Shown: positions 34,425-46,100 of the stretch, piece by piece
Layout of the letters: every line of letters starts with the position of its first letter
Numbering within the stretch: position 1 is the stretch's first letter
DNA from: Bolinopsis microptera
Taxonomy: Eukaryota > Ctenophora > Tentaculata > Lobata > Bolinopsidae
NCBI RefSeq assembly: GCF_026151205.1
Contig: NC_087083.1
Span: 4,196,460 to 4,260,459 of the forward strand
DNA: 64,000 bases
Reading direction: 5' to 3'
The notes under the pieces: model-generated
Seen by the model: only the letters and a program-made list of their open reading frames with translations
Database searches by the model: none
Told to the model about the DNA's origin: nothing
Translations under genes and position numbers: made by a program

Positions 34425-37400
34425 TTACCTCCTAAATTTTCTATTAGTTAACCCATATAGTATAGGGTTACTGAAAGTATTTATATGTAACGCATTGTAC
34501 GAGAACATGTGAAGAACACGTGGTTGAGGGATATCCAGAGCTTTTAGGATGGAGTTTAACATGTAAGGGAGGTAGGACAACAGGAAAATACCTAGAAAAT
34601 TAGTTAATTAATTAACTTATTAATTAGCAACTACAGACGCTATTAACCTCTAATTAAAGTTGATTAAAATTAATTAATCCAGTGGTAGTTCTGATTGAAT
34701 AAAATTCAAACTTGCATGAATTCATGGATCCAAACGTAGGAATTAATTAACTTAACTTACTGACTATAAATAAGGTAAAAATACTTGATCAGGTAATTAA
34801 TTAATAACGATTATAAAGATCACCAGAGAGAATGAGAATCATTCTGACAGCCCGTCTTGTCTGATCCAGTGTAGTTCTACGACCCAGAGCAAACTTAAGC
34901 AGCACCAAGTTGTTCAGTATTAGTAACAGAATGGGGACCAGGATAAATAGAGTAGCGCAGGTTAGGACTAGAGCAGGATATGAGTCACTGTGAGGTGAGA
35001 ATATATTCATTCTTACCATGGCAACTACACTAGTTACCATGACAACTACACCAGGCACGTAGACAGGGGGGGGGGGGGGGGCTAGGGGGGCGGCAGCCCC
35101 CTAGTCCCCATCTTCGCCTGGTAACTGGGCTGTGTTTATGACTGCAGTCAGTCAAAGATTTGAACTGAGGATTAGTAAATATCTGTCATAACATCCAAGC
35201 AAACATTCTAGAAGACTTCTATAAATAGTCAATAGTGTCCCCTAGACCGTAGGAAATGTAAAAATCTTAAGACGATGAGGCCTGAGTAAGTCGTAAATTC
35301 TGATTGGAGAATGCAGATTGCTGTTGTGAAGTTACCAAATTTACGTGAGTACTTGATTCTTTTCAATCCCAGTTTATTGCTGTCCTACAAATTTCTTTAA
35401 TGCCAAATGTCGTCTAAAACGCCCTGTTTCGCAAAAATTTTCCGAGGGGCTGCGCCCCTCCTAGCCCCCGCCAAGGGGCTCTCCGCCCCTGGACCCCGCT
35501 GGGGCTGCGCACCAGACCCCTGCCACAGCTTGATCGCTTTCGCTCGCCGACAGCCCCCCTCAAGAAAATTCCGGGTACGTCCCTGAAAAGTACCATGCTA
35601 CGTTCCATGATATCCGAGTCTCGAACTCGCAATCTGCTGATATGGAGCTAGCGTATTAACCAATTAGGCCACGATTCCATATACTGTAATGTAATATTTA
35701 TATATAGATTTTCGCGCGTTACTGCAACTTAATTTGAAATACGTAATTTATCATCGGGAAATACGTATGCGTAGTACCTACGCGTAGTCTCCCCAAAACG
35801 CATTTACCATCCTTGATTAATTAATAACGATTATAAAGATCACCAGAGAGAATGAGAATCATTCTGACAGCACGTCTTGTCTGATCCAGTGTAGTTCTAC
35901 GACCCAGAGCAAACTTAAGCAGCACCAAGTTGTTCAGTATTAGTAACAGAATGGGGACCAGGATAAATAGAGTAGCGCAGGTTAGGACTAGAGCAGGATA
36001 TGAGTCACTGTGAAGTAAGAATATCTTTATTCTTACCATGACAACTACACTTGTTACCATGACAACCACACTAGTTACCATGACAACTACACTAGTTACC
36101 ATGACAACTACACTAGTTACCATGACAACTACACTAGTTACCATGACAACTACACTAGTTACCATGACAACTACACCAGTTACCATGACAACTACACTAG
36201 TTACCATGACAACTACACCAGTTACCATGACATTTATAACACTAGTTACCATGGCAACTATAACACTAGTTACCATGACAACTACACTAGTTACCATGAC
36301 AACTACACTAGTTACCATGACAACTACACTTGTTACCATGACAACTACACTAGTTACCATGACAACTACACTAGTTACCATGACAACTACACTAGTTACC
36401 ATGACAACTACACTAGTTACCATGACAACTACACTAGTTACCATGACAACTACACTGTTAACCATGACAACTATAACACTAGTTACCATGACAACTACAC
36501 TTGTTACCATGACAACTACACTAGTTACCATGACAACTACACTAGTTACCATGACAACTACACTAGTTACCATGACAACTACACTAGTTACCATGACAAC
36601 TACACTTGTTACCATGACAACTACACTTGTTACCATGACAACTACACTAGTTACCATGTCAACTGCACTAGTTACCATGACAACTACACTAGTTACCATG
36701 ACAACTACACTAGTTACCATGACAACTACACTAGTTACCATGACAACTACACTAGTTACCATGACAACTACACTAGTTACCATGACAACTACACTAGTTA
36801 CCATGACAACTACACTAGTTACCATGACAACTACACTAGTTACCATGACAACTACACTAGTTACCATGACAACTACACTAGTTACCATGACAACTACACT
36901 AGTTACCATGACAAAATAAAGAAGGTGGTGGTAGGAAAAGTGAGTTTCAACCAGTCCAAATCTAACATTCAGAGAACAGCACTAAGCCAGCGACTCACCT
37001 GATAATATTAAGATAACAGCGTCCGTACCGGATATCAAACAGCGCAGTCTCACGCTCCTTTAGTTGTGCGCCCAACGGCGCGGCGCTATAACACCACAAA
37101 CAGAACACCATGAACCGTGCGCGCGGCACCGTCACCCGGGACATTCCAAATGGGAAAATAACACTTTTAAAAAGTCTGAAAGTGGTGATGGCGAGGACGA
37201 AGTTGATGATAGCACATCCCAGCCATAGCGTGATGTGAGCTTGAAGAGGACAGTAGACAAGGAGGTTGGTTTTAGTGGCGTACACTAAACAGGAGGGTAA
37301 CAGGGCTACACAGATGTAGAGCAAGTCTGCTATAGCTAGGTTCCTAGAGGAAAAAATTATAGCAGAAAATTATAAGATTTGTCCTTAGCTGGTCTCAAGT

Positions 37401-37706
37401 CATGAAATTTGGGTATGTTTTTTATGTGAACAGTATACGAGGTACTGGTAAAGATTTCTCACTATCATTAACATTTACAGCAGCAAGATCTAACCTGATA
37501 AAAATAACAGAGATTTGGTCTAACCTGATAAAAATAACAGAGATTTGGTCTAACCTGATAAAAATAACAGAGATTTGGTCTAACTGCAGGGCGTTGTATT
37601 TCAGAGAAGCGTAGAGAACAGTGATATTGCCGACCAGCCCCAAAAGTGCTGCCAGACTAAGGTAGATTAGCAAGATAACCTGCTCAGATAGAGACAGCTC
37701 TGTCAT
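34425..37706 (-). CDS. rhodopsin-like GPCR, 4 exons
   Basis: Seven-transmembrane receptor, ligand unknown. Exons 37706-37555, 37343-36999, 36007-35844, 34591-34425 give 275 aa, short for the class because both termini are minimal. TM1 about 9-33 (GN at 25-26), TM2 with NLAIAD (52-57), Cys82 and Cys160 placed for the usual disulfide, TM3 ending TFR (105-107) where DRY is usual, TM4 about 126-142, TM5 about 171-196, TM6 with SYLP instead of CWLP, TM7 NPILY (262-266), then GLTNRKFRR. The altered DRY and CWLP motifs suggest a divergent receptor. Exon 1 is preceded by five partial copies of itself and exon 3 has a second copy (34987-34824). Start taken at the ATG nearest the complete TM1. Confidence 0.85.
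34824..34987 (-). pseudogene. second copy of GPCR exon 3 (TM5)
   Basis: Exact-length (164 bp) copy of 36007-35844 with the same acceptor and donor and at least one synonymous change. Because 164 is not a multiple of 3, a transcript with both copies shifts frame, so the two can only be used alternatively. The duplicated block extends from about 34797 to 35056 and includes part of the 21-bp repeat. Confidence 0.85.
35057..35816. mobile_element. transposon insertion between GPCR exon 3 copies
   Basis: Starts CAGGCACGTAGACAGGGGG with a 16-G run and a GGCTAGGGGGGCGGCAGCC motif. Near 35586 is an inverted end CCGGGTACGTCCCTG. Between are GC-rich stretches (35440-35560) unlike the AT-rich surroundings, and a tRNA-like sequence follows. 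Probably a composite of a CAGG(G/C)ACGTA-ended DNA element and a SINE. Confidence 0.6.
35600..35680 (-). repeat. tRNA-like SINE head
   Basis: On the minus strand an A box TGGCCTAATTGG (around 35661-35672) and a B box GAGTTCGAGACTC (around 35617-35629) at normal spacing. No good cloverleaf acceptor stem, so a SINE or decayed tRNA. Confidence 0.5.
36035..36916. repeat. 21-bp minisatellite, about 42 copies, GPCR intron 2
   Basis: Near-perfect TTACCATGACAACTACAC type units filling the intron between exons 2 and 3. Both strands stay open through it, which gives spurious frames over 290 codons. Confidence 0.95.
37496..37585 (-). repeat. 30-bp repeat over GPCR exon 1 end, 3 copies
   Basis: Unit reads GTTAGACCAAATCTCTG then TTATTTTTATCAG on the minus strand: it starts with a donor and ends with an acceptor-like CAG. 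The copy nearest TM1 encodes LDQISVIFIR, continuing into NLAIADLL of exon 2; the other two are downstream of the first donor and open in frame. Confidence 0.88.
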
Positions 37707-38340
37707 CTTACGGTTACTAGGGTTACTAGGGGTTATGGTTACTAGGGTTACTAGTTGCCCCAAAAGTGCTGCCAGACTAAGGTAGATGAGCAAGATAACC
37801 TGCTCAGATAGAGACAGCTCTGTCATCTTACGGTTACTAGGGTTACTAGGGGTTATGGTTACTAGGGTTACTAGGGGTTATGGTTACTAGGGTTACTAGT
37901 TGCCCCAAAAGTGCTGCCAGACTAAGGTAGATTAGCAAGATAACCTGCTCAGATAGAGACAGCTCTGTCATCTTACGGTTACTAGGGTTACTAGGGGTTA
38001 TGGTTACTAGGGTTACTAGTTACCCCAAAAGAGCTGCCAGACTAAGGTAGATGAGCAAGATAACCTGCTCATACAGAGACAGCTCTGTCATCTTACGGTT
38101 ACTAGGGTTACTAGGGGTTATGGTTACTAGGGTTACTAGTAGCCCCAAAAGAGCTGCCAGACTAAGGTAGATCAGCAAGATAACCTGCTCACACAGAGAC
38201 AGCTCTGTCATCTTACGGTTACTAGGGTTACTAGGGGTTATGGTTACTGGGTTACTAGTTGCCCCAAAAGAGCTGCCAGATGCAGACTAAGGTAGATTAG
38301 CAAGATAACCTGCTCACATAGAGACAGCTCTGTCATCTTA
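37624..38340 (-). repeat. six copies of the GPCR start/TM1 half-exon
   Basis: Units of about 120 bp, with ATG codons at 38334, 38211, 38091, 37971, 37826 and 37706. Each contains ATG plus 23 codons (MTELSL...LAALLG) followed by a CTAGTAACC-type spacer. Only the 37706 copy continues into the second half of TM1. Confidence 0.9.
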
Positions 38341-38974
38341 ATAACTTACTATTTAGTTAAATTGTCATTATGTTAATAGGTTGGACGTTATACAATCTAG
38401 TAATTAGTATCAACAGGACTTCGCCTACATACGAAGACAAATGTCTTACCAAAAAGTAAAGACAGTTAAAATTATTTGAACCATTTAGTTAAATTAAGTG
38501 CAGAATTCTAAAAACAGAGATTTATCACTTAACACAGGCTCACCCCTGGTATCCAACTATTATGCCTCAGACACGAATAGGGGGTAACATGTACATGTTT
38601 AGTGTTTACCATCCAAACTTAAAAGCACTCGAATACAAATATAATACAATATTAATAGATAGCCAGATTACGAACTTTGCTATTAATCTTGCAGTACTGG
38701 AGACCCTAAAACAGGTGTACAACCGGTAAAAACAGTCACAAACATCAGGTGTTGAAAAAAAAAACAGTGCACTTTCGGAAGACCAGCTGTTGTCAAACAA
38801 TAATTTCTCCAGCTCGCTTCAAGGCAGTTACTTAAAGAGACAAATGAGAGGATTATTTAATATTTAGTAAGAGGCACCGCGGGATAATAGCTCAATTTTA
38901 AAGATTTAATAGTTCTTACAGGTGGATTAAAGGTGTTACTATAGATACCAGCTTTAAGGTGGACTGTGTTATTA
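38341..38974. promoter_or_regulatory. GPCR upstream region
   Basis: Unique AT-rich sequence upstream of the exon 1 copies, which should contain the promoter and any 5' UTR exon. No motif could be assigned. Confidence 0.3.
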
Positions 38975-38980
38975 TCAAAA

Positions 38981-39320
38981 GGGGGGGGGGGGGCACATAC
39001 TCATGGGGGGCACATACTCATGGGGGGCACATACTCATGAGGGGCATACTCATGGGGGGCATACTCATGGGGGGGCACATACTCATGGGGGGGGGCACAT
39101 ACTCATGGGGGGGGGGCACATACTCATGAGGGGCATACTCATGGGGGGCACATACTCATGGGGGGGGGGGCACATACTCATGAGGGGCATACTCATGGGG
39201 GGCACATACTCATGGGGGGGGGGCGGCATACTCATGGGGGGCATACTCATTGGGGGAGGGGCACATACTCATGGGGGGCACATACTCATGGGGGGCATAC
39301 TCATGCCCCGCCCCCCGCCC
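38981..39320. mobile_element. poly-G/C-ended element with GGGGGGCACATACTCAT array
   Basis: Starts with 13 G and ends in a C-rich run, flanked by TCAAAA on both sides (38975-38980 and 39321-39326), a 6-bp target-site duplication. The core is an irregular array of G-run plus CACATACTCAT. Confidence 0.75.
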
Positions 39321-39326
39321 TCAAAA

Positions 39327-39884
39327 GTGTTGGACGAAAGTGGGATGATAATGAAATATGATGCTCCAGTACCATCTTCAAAATAAAGGCAACATTACTC
39401 AATAACTCAATAACTCAAGTCTCAATAACTTTATGACAAAATCAATACAATAACCGGATTACGGTTTACAGTAACTAAATCTTGACTGAACATTCGGTGG
39501 TAAGATATAGGGGCTGGATCTAGTAGTTTCAACAACTGAAATCTTATTATTGTAACTATGTGATATCAGATATATCACGTAATATGTCATGTGATTGTCA
39601 TCGGATGTTAGTCGTTAGTTCAAGAAACTAACATTTTAAAATAGAAACGTCAAGTCGGAGTCATAATATAGTCAGTTGAAAAGCATACACTAGAGAAGTT
39701 GAAATAAAAGAATAAAATCGAATTAAAATTAAAGGGGAACCCTAATATTGATAAAGGAGGAAATTTGATTATAATAAATTAAAAGCTGTATAAATCAAAT
39801 TTGTAAGGTAACCAAGTTTCACGGTTCACGGAAAATACAGACATCAGTACATACCATTCTACCGGGGTAAAACAACTAGATACC
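39327..39884. other. between GPCR upstream region and DBR1
   Basis: AT-rich unique sequence. Minus-strand frames near 39470-39560 and 39779-39840 could be read as a further DBR1 3' exon, but neither resembles the family. No other gene seen. Confidence 0.4.
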
Positions 39885-40185
39885 ATGACACTGGTAACCA
39901 TGACAACTACACTGGTAACTGTGACAACTACACTGGTAACCATGCCAACTTCACTGGTAACCATGACAAATACACTGGTAACCATGACAAATACACTGGC
40001 TACCATGACAACTACACTGGTAACCATGACAAATACACTGGTTACCGTGGTCCATGACAACTACACTAGATACCATGACAACTACACTGGTTAACATGAC
40101 TACTAGACTAGTAACCATGACAACTACACCGGTTTCCATGACAACTACACTAGTTAACATGACAACTACACTGGTTACCATGACG
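39885..40185. repeat. 21-bp minisatellite at the DBR1 3' end
   Basis: Diverged ACTGGTAACCATGACAACTAC units. The DBR1 stop codon (40175-40177) falls in the last unit. Confidence 0.88.
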
Positions 40186-43100
40186 ACTGACCTAATTTGG
40201 CGCAGAATATCATAGACTGCGGGTTTGCGGAGGGATCATATCTGTCTTGACTGACATTTTCACCGTACACAGGAACTGTAATAGAGAAGTTCTCTGGGAT
40301 TATCATAGATCCAAACTTTTCCGAAACTGCTTCTATCCTCTCTTTTGATACCTGAATACATTAAATTGTAGGGAAATGTGTAGTGCAGTCGGTGAACAAC
40401 AGAGAATGATTCAACTATTTCGTAGACTTCTTTACACCCCCTTATTTCAGCTATCGAACTTAACAATTGCCTTTTGGAAGGGAATGTTCACATAACAAAA
40501 TAGCAAATATAGCAAATATAGCAAATACTGGATTATTTCTTAAACTCACTTGTATAGTAACAGGGCATTTGTGTAGCCATGCAACTGTTCAAATACATTA
40601 CACTATACACAAAACGCTATCAAACATTAGCACATAGATCAAGAAAAAAAGGACAATACCAGATAAATACACTGGTTACCGTGACAACTACACTGGTTAC
40701 CATGACAATACCAGATAAAACAAACCTTAGCAAAGGGAGGAAGTTTCTGATCGAAATTGAGGGGGTTGTAAAAGTGAGCAGTGTCAGAGAGGATAGCGAG
40801 CCACTCTGGGTCGTATTCCAGCACAGGAGGTGTTGACAACTAGGGGGAGGTGGTGTTAGCACCTGATGCCCATATAAGGGCATTACTGTTAGCACTGTGC
40901 TCTGCAGAAATAACACTGTACTCTGCAGAAATAACACTGTGTACTAGTGTACAACTACCTTGATAATTGACAGTTGAAATGGGAGAACTATGTCGTACTT
41001 CTGCAGAATGCAGTGTGCAGTTGTTGATGGGTGAGTTTTAAAACATACACACATTCACAAGAGTTACGATGTATCTGTAACTTTGTGTTGTAAATGTACA
41101 GAGAGGTATGTAGATTGTAGAGAGGGGGGTAGGGGAGGTATGTAAGGAGGGGTAGGGGAGGCCGGAGGGGAGGAAAGGCATGTATGTATACTGTATCTAG
41201 TGTAAAATGTATAGAGGAGACGTAAGTTATGCAGGGAGGGGCGGGAGAGTGTGTATAATGTATAATGTATACTGTAGTATGTATAGTGTATAGTGTATAC
41301 TGTAGATAATAACTCACCGTCTTGCCAATCTCAACTATCTGTAAGAACCTCCTCTTGGGTAAACACTTATCTAGCGCTAAAAACCTAAAAGTGATGTAAA
41401 TAGTTTACTATAATTGAATGAAGTTGTTCGACTTCGAATCATTGTTCGAATCATTACTTAGAATTGAAACTAGCTAATCAAAAAGTTAAAATTATCATTA
41501 AATCAAAAAGTTAAAACATAATCATTAAATTAGAAAGTTAAAGTAATTATTAAATTTAAAAGTTAAAAACCTGGTACATTTTCCGAACTGATCGTGCGGT
41601 ATTATTGCTGAGAACTTAACGTGAAGGTGCCCTGAGAACCAATAACAAGGTTGCAGTGTTTCCAGTATCTCCGCAGCTGGTGGGCTACCTGAGCAATAAT
41701 AATGACACAATAATACACAATATTTCTACAAAAATTTATAAATTAAACTAAAATGCTTGGTACAAAGACCCAGTAAAAATGTAATTTATTATGGTTACCA
41801 CAGCTTAGCTGGGGGGGGGGGTACCAATGGCATAAAATGGCATAAATGGCATACGTTTTATGGCATAAATGGAAATTTTTATTGGCCAATTCTCCATTTA
41901 TGCCATGAATTTAGGTCTTCATATTTGACTTTAAATTCGCAAATTATTATTAGTACTTGAATAAGAGACATGTTTCATGCTTTATAACGCTTGGAATGAT
42001 CGTTAAAGATTCATATGACAAATAAAGAAACTAGAAATGTACTATATCAAAAATGGCATAAATGGCATACGTTTTATGGCATAAATGGAAATTTTTATTG
42101 GCCAATTCTCCATTATGCCATTTATGCCATTGGTACCCCCCCCCCCCCCCCCCCCCCCCCCTTAGCTGTTTAATCCTCAAACAACTTTTTATTAAATTAT
42201 AATATAGCTGTGACAGCTATATAAGTTAATAAAAAGCTTTTTGAGGATTAAACCCAAGATATCCATTATGCTTATCTCCTTATTTTATTTATCAGTCTAT
42301 TAATAATAACGGGGCACCAGATTTTAGATGCCAAAATTTAATAATTGAGGGTCGTTATTTTCGAGAGGTTTCCATCCTGATCTTTTCTTTCCAGTTTCCA
42401 TCCTGATTTTTATTAAAATGTAAAAATTTACCCAGCTCGTTGTTTCGAACATCTTCCTCAAAGAATGGTTTTGCTCGGAGTAACTGTTCCTTGTTGCCGT
42501 ATTCGTATACACCTGCAAAATAAAGGTTTTAGAATTGGCCTTATGAAAAGTTAAAATTATGTGCCAATTGATTTTTATCATCGACTTCACAAATACATCG
42601 TGAACCATTTCCACCATGACGAAAATGGAGAATTTCCGTCTAAAAAGATAAATGGAGATTTATCTTTGAGGAGATTAAATTTAGGAGGTAAAAACAACAC
42701 AGTAAAAATAGAGAATAACCAACCAAGTGGCCAGTCATGAGACAGAAACACATCAACAGGTCTCTGTAAAGATTTACATCTCATAACCTCCAAACTTCTG
42801 ACATGGAACACTGACACTATCTCCGGAGGGCTGAGGGGAGGGGTCTCGTGGTGCCCCTTGTGGTAGTCAAACTTCTTGTAAATACCTGGGGTAAATACCT
42901 GGGGTAAATACCTGGGGTAAATACCTGGGGTAAATACCTGGGGTAAATACCTGGGGTAAATAACTTGTAAATACCTGGGGTAAATAACTTGTAAATACCT
43001 GGGGTAAATACCTGGGGTAAATACCTGGGGTAAATGCCTGGGGTAAATACCTGGAGTAAATAGTTCTTGTTAATACCTGGGGTTAATAACTTGTTAATAC

Positions 43101-46100
43101 CTGGGGTTAATAACTTGTAAATATCTGGGGTAAATAACTTGTTAATACCTGGGGTAAATACCTGGGGTAAATGCCTGGGGTAAATACCTGGGGTAAATAG
43201 TTCTTGTTAATACCTGGGGTTAATAACTTGTAAATAACTGGGGTAAATAACTTGTAATTTGTAAATACCTGGGGTAAATTTTTTAATAAAACAAATATTT
43301 TTTAAAATAAAACAAATATTTATTTTTACGGCACAATCAAACAATATCAATAATAAATAAATCAGGGGAGGTTTGAAGAGGTTTCAAGTGCCGAAGGCCA
43401 CTGCTTATCTTTAGGATTTGAGAGTGACCTGTGCTTGAAACCCCCTCAACCATCCACTACGTCAATATACTTATTATACAAATATAGAAAAATATAATTA
43501 TCTAAAATTGCTTATTGGTCTAGTTTGGTGACACAGGAGAGCCCAGTTGAGTTTTAGTTTCGGTTTAGGTTTTAAATCATGGTTTAAAAGGTTAGCCATG
43601 TTTCATGGCAGAGAGAGATATCATGTGTGCAGAGCCGTACCGGATGTAGAATTTGAGATATAATATTATAGATTAGTTACCATGTATTATAGGGTCATCT
43701 CGATTTTGGAGGGAAAGCAAGTGCTTTTTAAAGTTAGATTTAATAATACCTGCCGAGGCTGATAAGTCTGAATTTTTGGAAGAACCCGGGATTATTATCC
43801 CATCTTCATTAGCATCACATATTTCGAATACATAGGGGATGAGATCATTCCAAATTTTTGTAGAGGTGTTCAAAAGGTGTATTGGTGTAAATACCTTGGG
43901 TAAATAACATGTAAATACCTGGGGTAAATAACTTGTAAATACCTGGGGTAAATAAATTGTTAATACCTGGGGTAAATAACTTGTAAATATCTAAGGTAAA
44001 TACCTTGTAAATACCTGGGGTAAATAACTTGTAAATACCTGGGGTAAATAACTTGTAAATACCTGGGGTAAATAACTTGAAAAATACCTGGGGTAAATAA
44101 CTTGTAAATACCTGGGGTAAATAACTTGAAAAATACCTGGGGTAAATAACTTGTAAATATCTGGGGTAAATAACTTGTAAATATCTGGGGTAAATAACTT
44201 GTAAATACCTGGGGTAAATACTTGTTAATACCTGGGGTAAAGAGGGGAAGAAATAGTGAGTTTTTATTTGATCTGATGTTTTGAGGACCAGTAGTCAGGA
44301 CTTTGTTGTTGAGGGGAGGCAACTCATCGTTATCAAAACTCGACTATATACAATAACTAAAACGTTTAATTAAGAAACATGTTAAAGTAAACCTGAAATG
44401 CCGCCAATCCGTACGCCACCAACGTTGATAACTCCAGCGGATCCTAGATAGTAAATCTTGGGAGCAAGCCAACCTCCGTAGTAGCTGTAAGTAACGGTAA
44501 ACAAGCAGATCCTAGATAGTAAATCTTGGGAGCGAGCCAACCTCCGTAGTAGCTGTAAGTAACGGTTACTTTTCAATAAATATTTAAACAAGTACTAATC
44601 ACGATATTTATCTTAATAAAATAATTCCGGCATATTTCACAAGCGAGCTGGACGAGAGCCAGTTTACTGGCTACATAAATCTCACTAGTCACTATTAGTA
44701 ATCGACTGAGAAAAGCGCGCTAAAATATAGCGGCGCATGGGAATATGAGTGCTGAAATAAACTTTCAACCGAAGTTTTGTAAAAATTAGAGCACGTCTTG
44801 TATGCATCACTGAATTTTAATCAGGCGAATGTTTTTACTTTTTGTTTGAGTTGTATAAATTAATATTATATGAGGGATTTTTAACGTTATTATTTTAACC
44901 AGATTTCGGCCATTTTAGACACCATCCCCCTTCGTAAGTCACTTTACACATAGCTGTTGTGTAAACATTACGAGCTTTTCCAAACCGCCGGGCCCAGACA
45001 CTGAGACACACTAGGTGTTGGCAAGTACTTCTATCTGAGCCACCTCAATGAACATCTTAATTATGTAAGAAGTTGATAACGTGCCCTTTAATTTACAGTA
45101 ATACCCCATTATCGCGGAGTTGGGGAGAAAAGCCGCGGTAGATCAGTGTTAGCGGTAAATTGAGGTTCTACTGTATAAATACATGACAAGAAGTACGTGA
45201 TAATAAATACTCACAGCTCCCACATGTGATTGCTTGCCTCGTGGTTTCCTCCTATAACAATAGTTAAACAAGGAGCTACACTTTCCCCACTGTAGTACTT
45301 CCAGAATGAAGCTATTCGAGCATGTTTCTTTGGCACTTTCATCGACTTCAAGTCGTTTTCATTCCTGCAGGCCTGAGGTTAAGTTTATTTAGGATAATTG
45401 TAATACATCATTATAGGGTTCAAAACGTAGTGTGTGGAACGAGATAATATCTCGATAAGATTATCGGCGTCATATCGTTATCGGTTTATCTCGATAATTT
45501 TGTACTAATAAATTTTTTAGGTAACACGACTCCTGTCCGACAGCGACATCTGTCCGACAGCGACATCTGTCCGAATAAGGGTACCAGAAAAAACGACATC
45601 TGTCCGAAATTGTAATCTGATTTCAATACGATAATTTCCAATAAGAGACATATTCTGAACTGTTACTTGCTAATTTGTATACGTAACATTTCCGATCTGA
45701 GATATGATCTGAGCCATCCGATCTGAGATGATCTGAGCCATCCGATCTGAGATATGATCTGTACCATAGTTTATTTTCATTTGATGTCGATAAATTGGAC
45801 AATAGTTTAAATGTTTTATTAATGTTCATAGGGTTGCTGTAGTTTTTGTAATCATCTACAATTCTCTGAAGTTGTCGATCATAACGGATCCATTTGGGCG
45901 CATGTTGTGCAAATTGTGGGCATCGAGCAGGAGAGAATTGAATGGAATCCGTGATGCCAACCTTCTGCGATATTGGATGAGCGAGGAATCATTGTCTGTG
46001 CGGCTTCGTGTTGATTCCACATGTGGGAGCGAAGTTAGGATTGGTGGTTAATGACCCGATCCAAGCATGTTTTCGTCTATAGAGCTATAGGAAGGAGGGG

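Noticed and set aside
35821-36919. 362-codon minus and 293-codon plus frames
   Set aside because: Both are the 21-bp repeat read in two directions; only the last 55 codons of the minus frame (GPCR exon 3) are real, and they begin at a splice acceptor.
43960-44322. 120-codon minus frame
   Set aside because: Mostly the 13-16-bp DBR1 intron repeat; the first 40 codons have no match to DBR1, whose exons 4 and 5 join without it.
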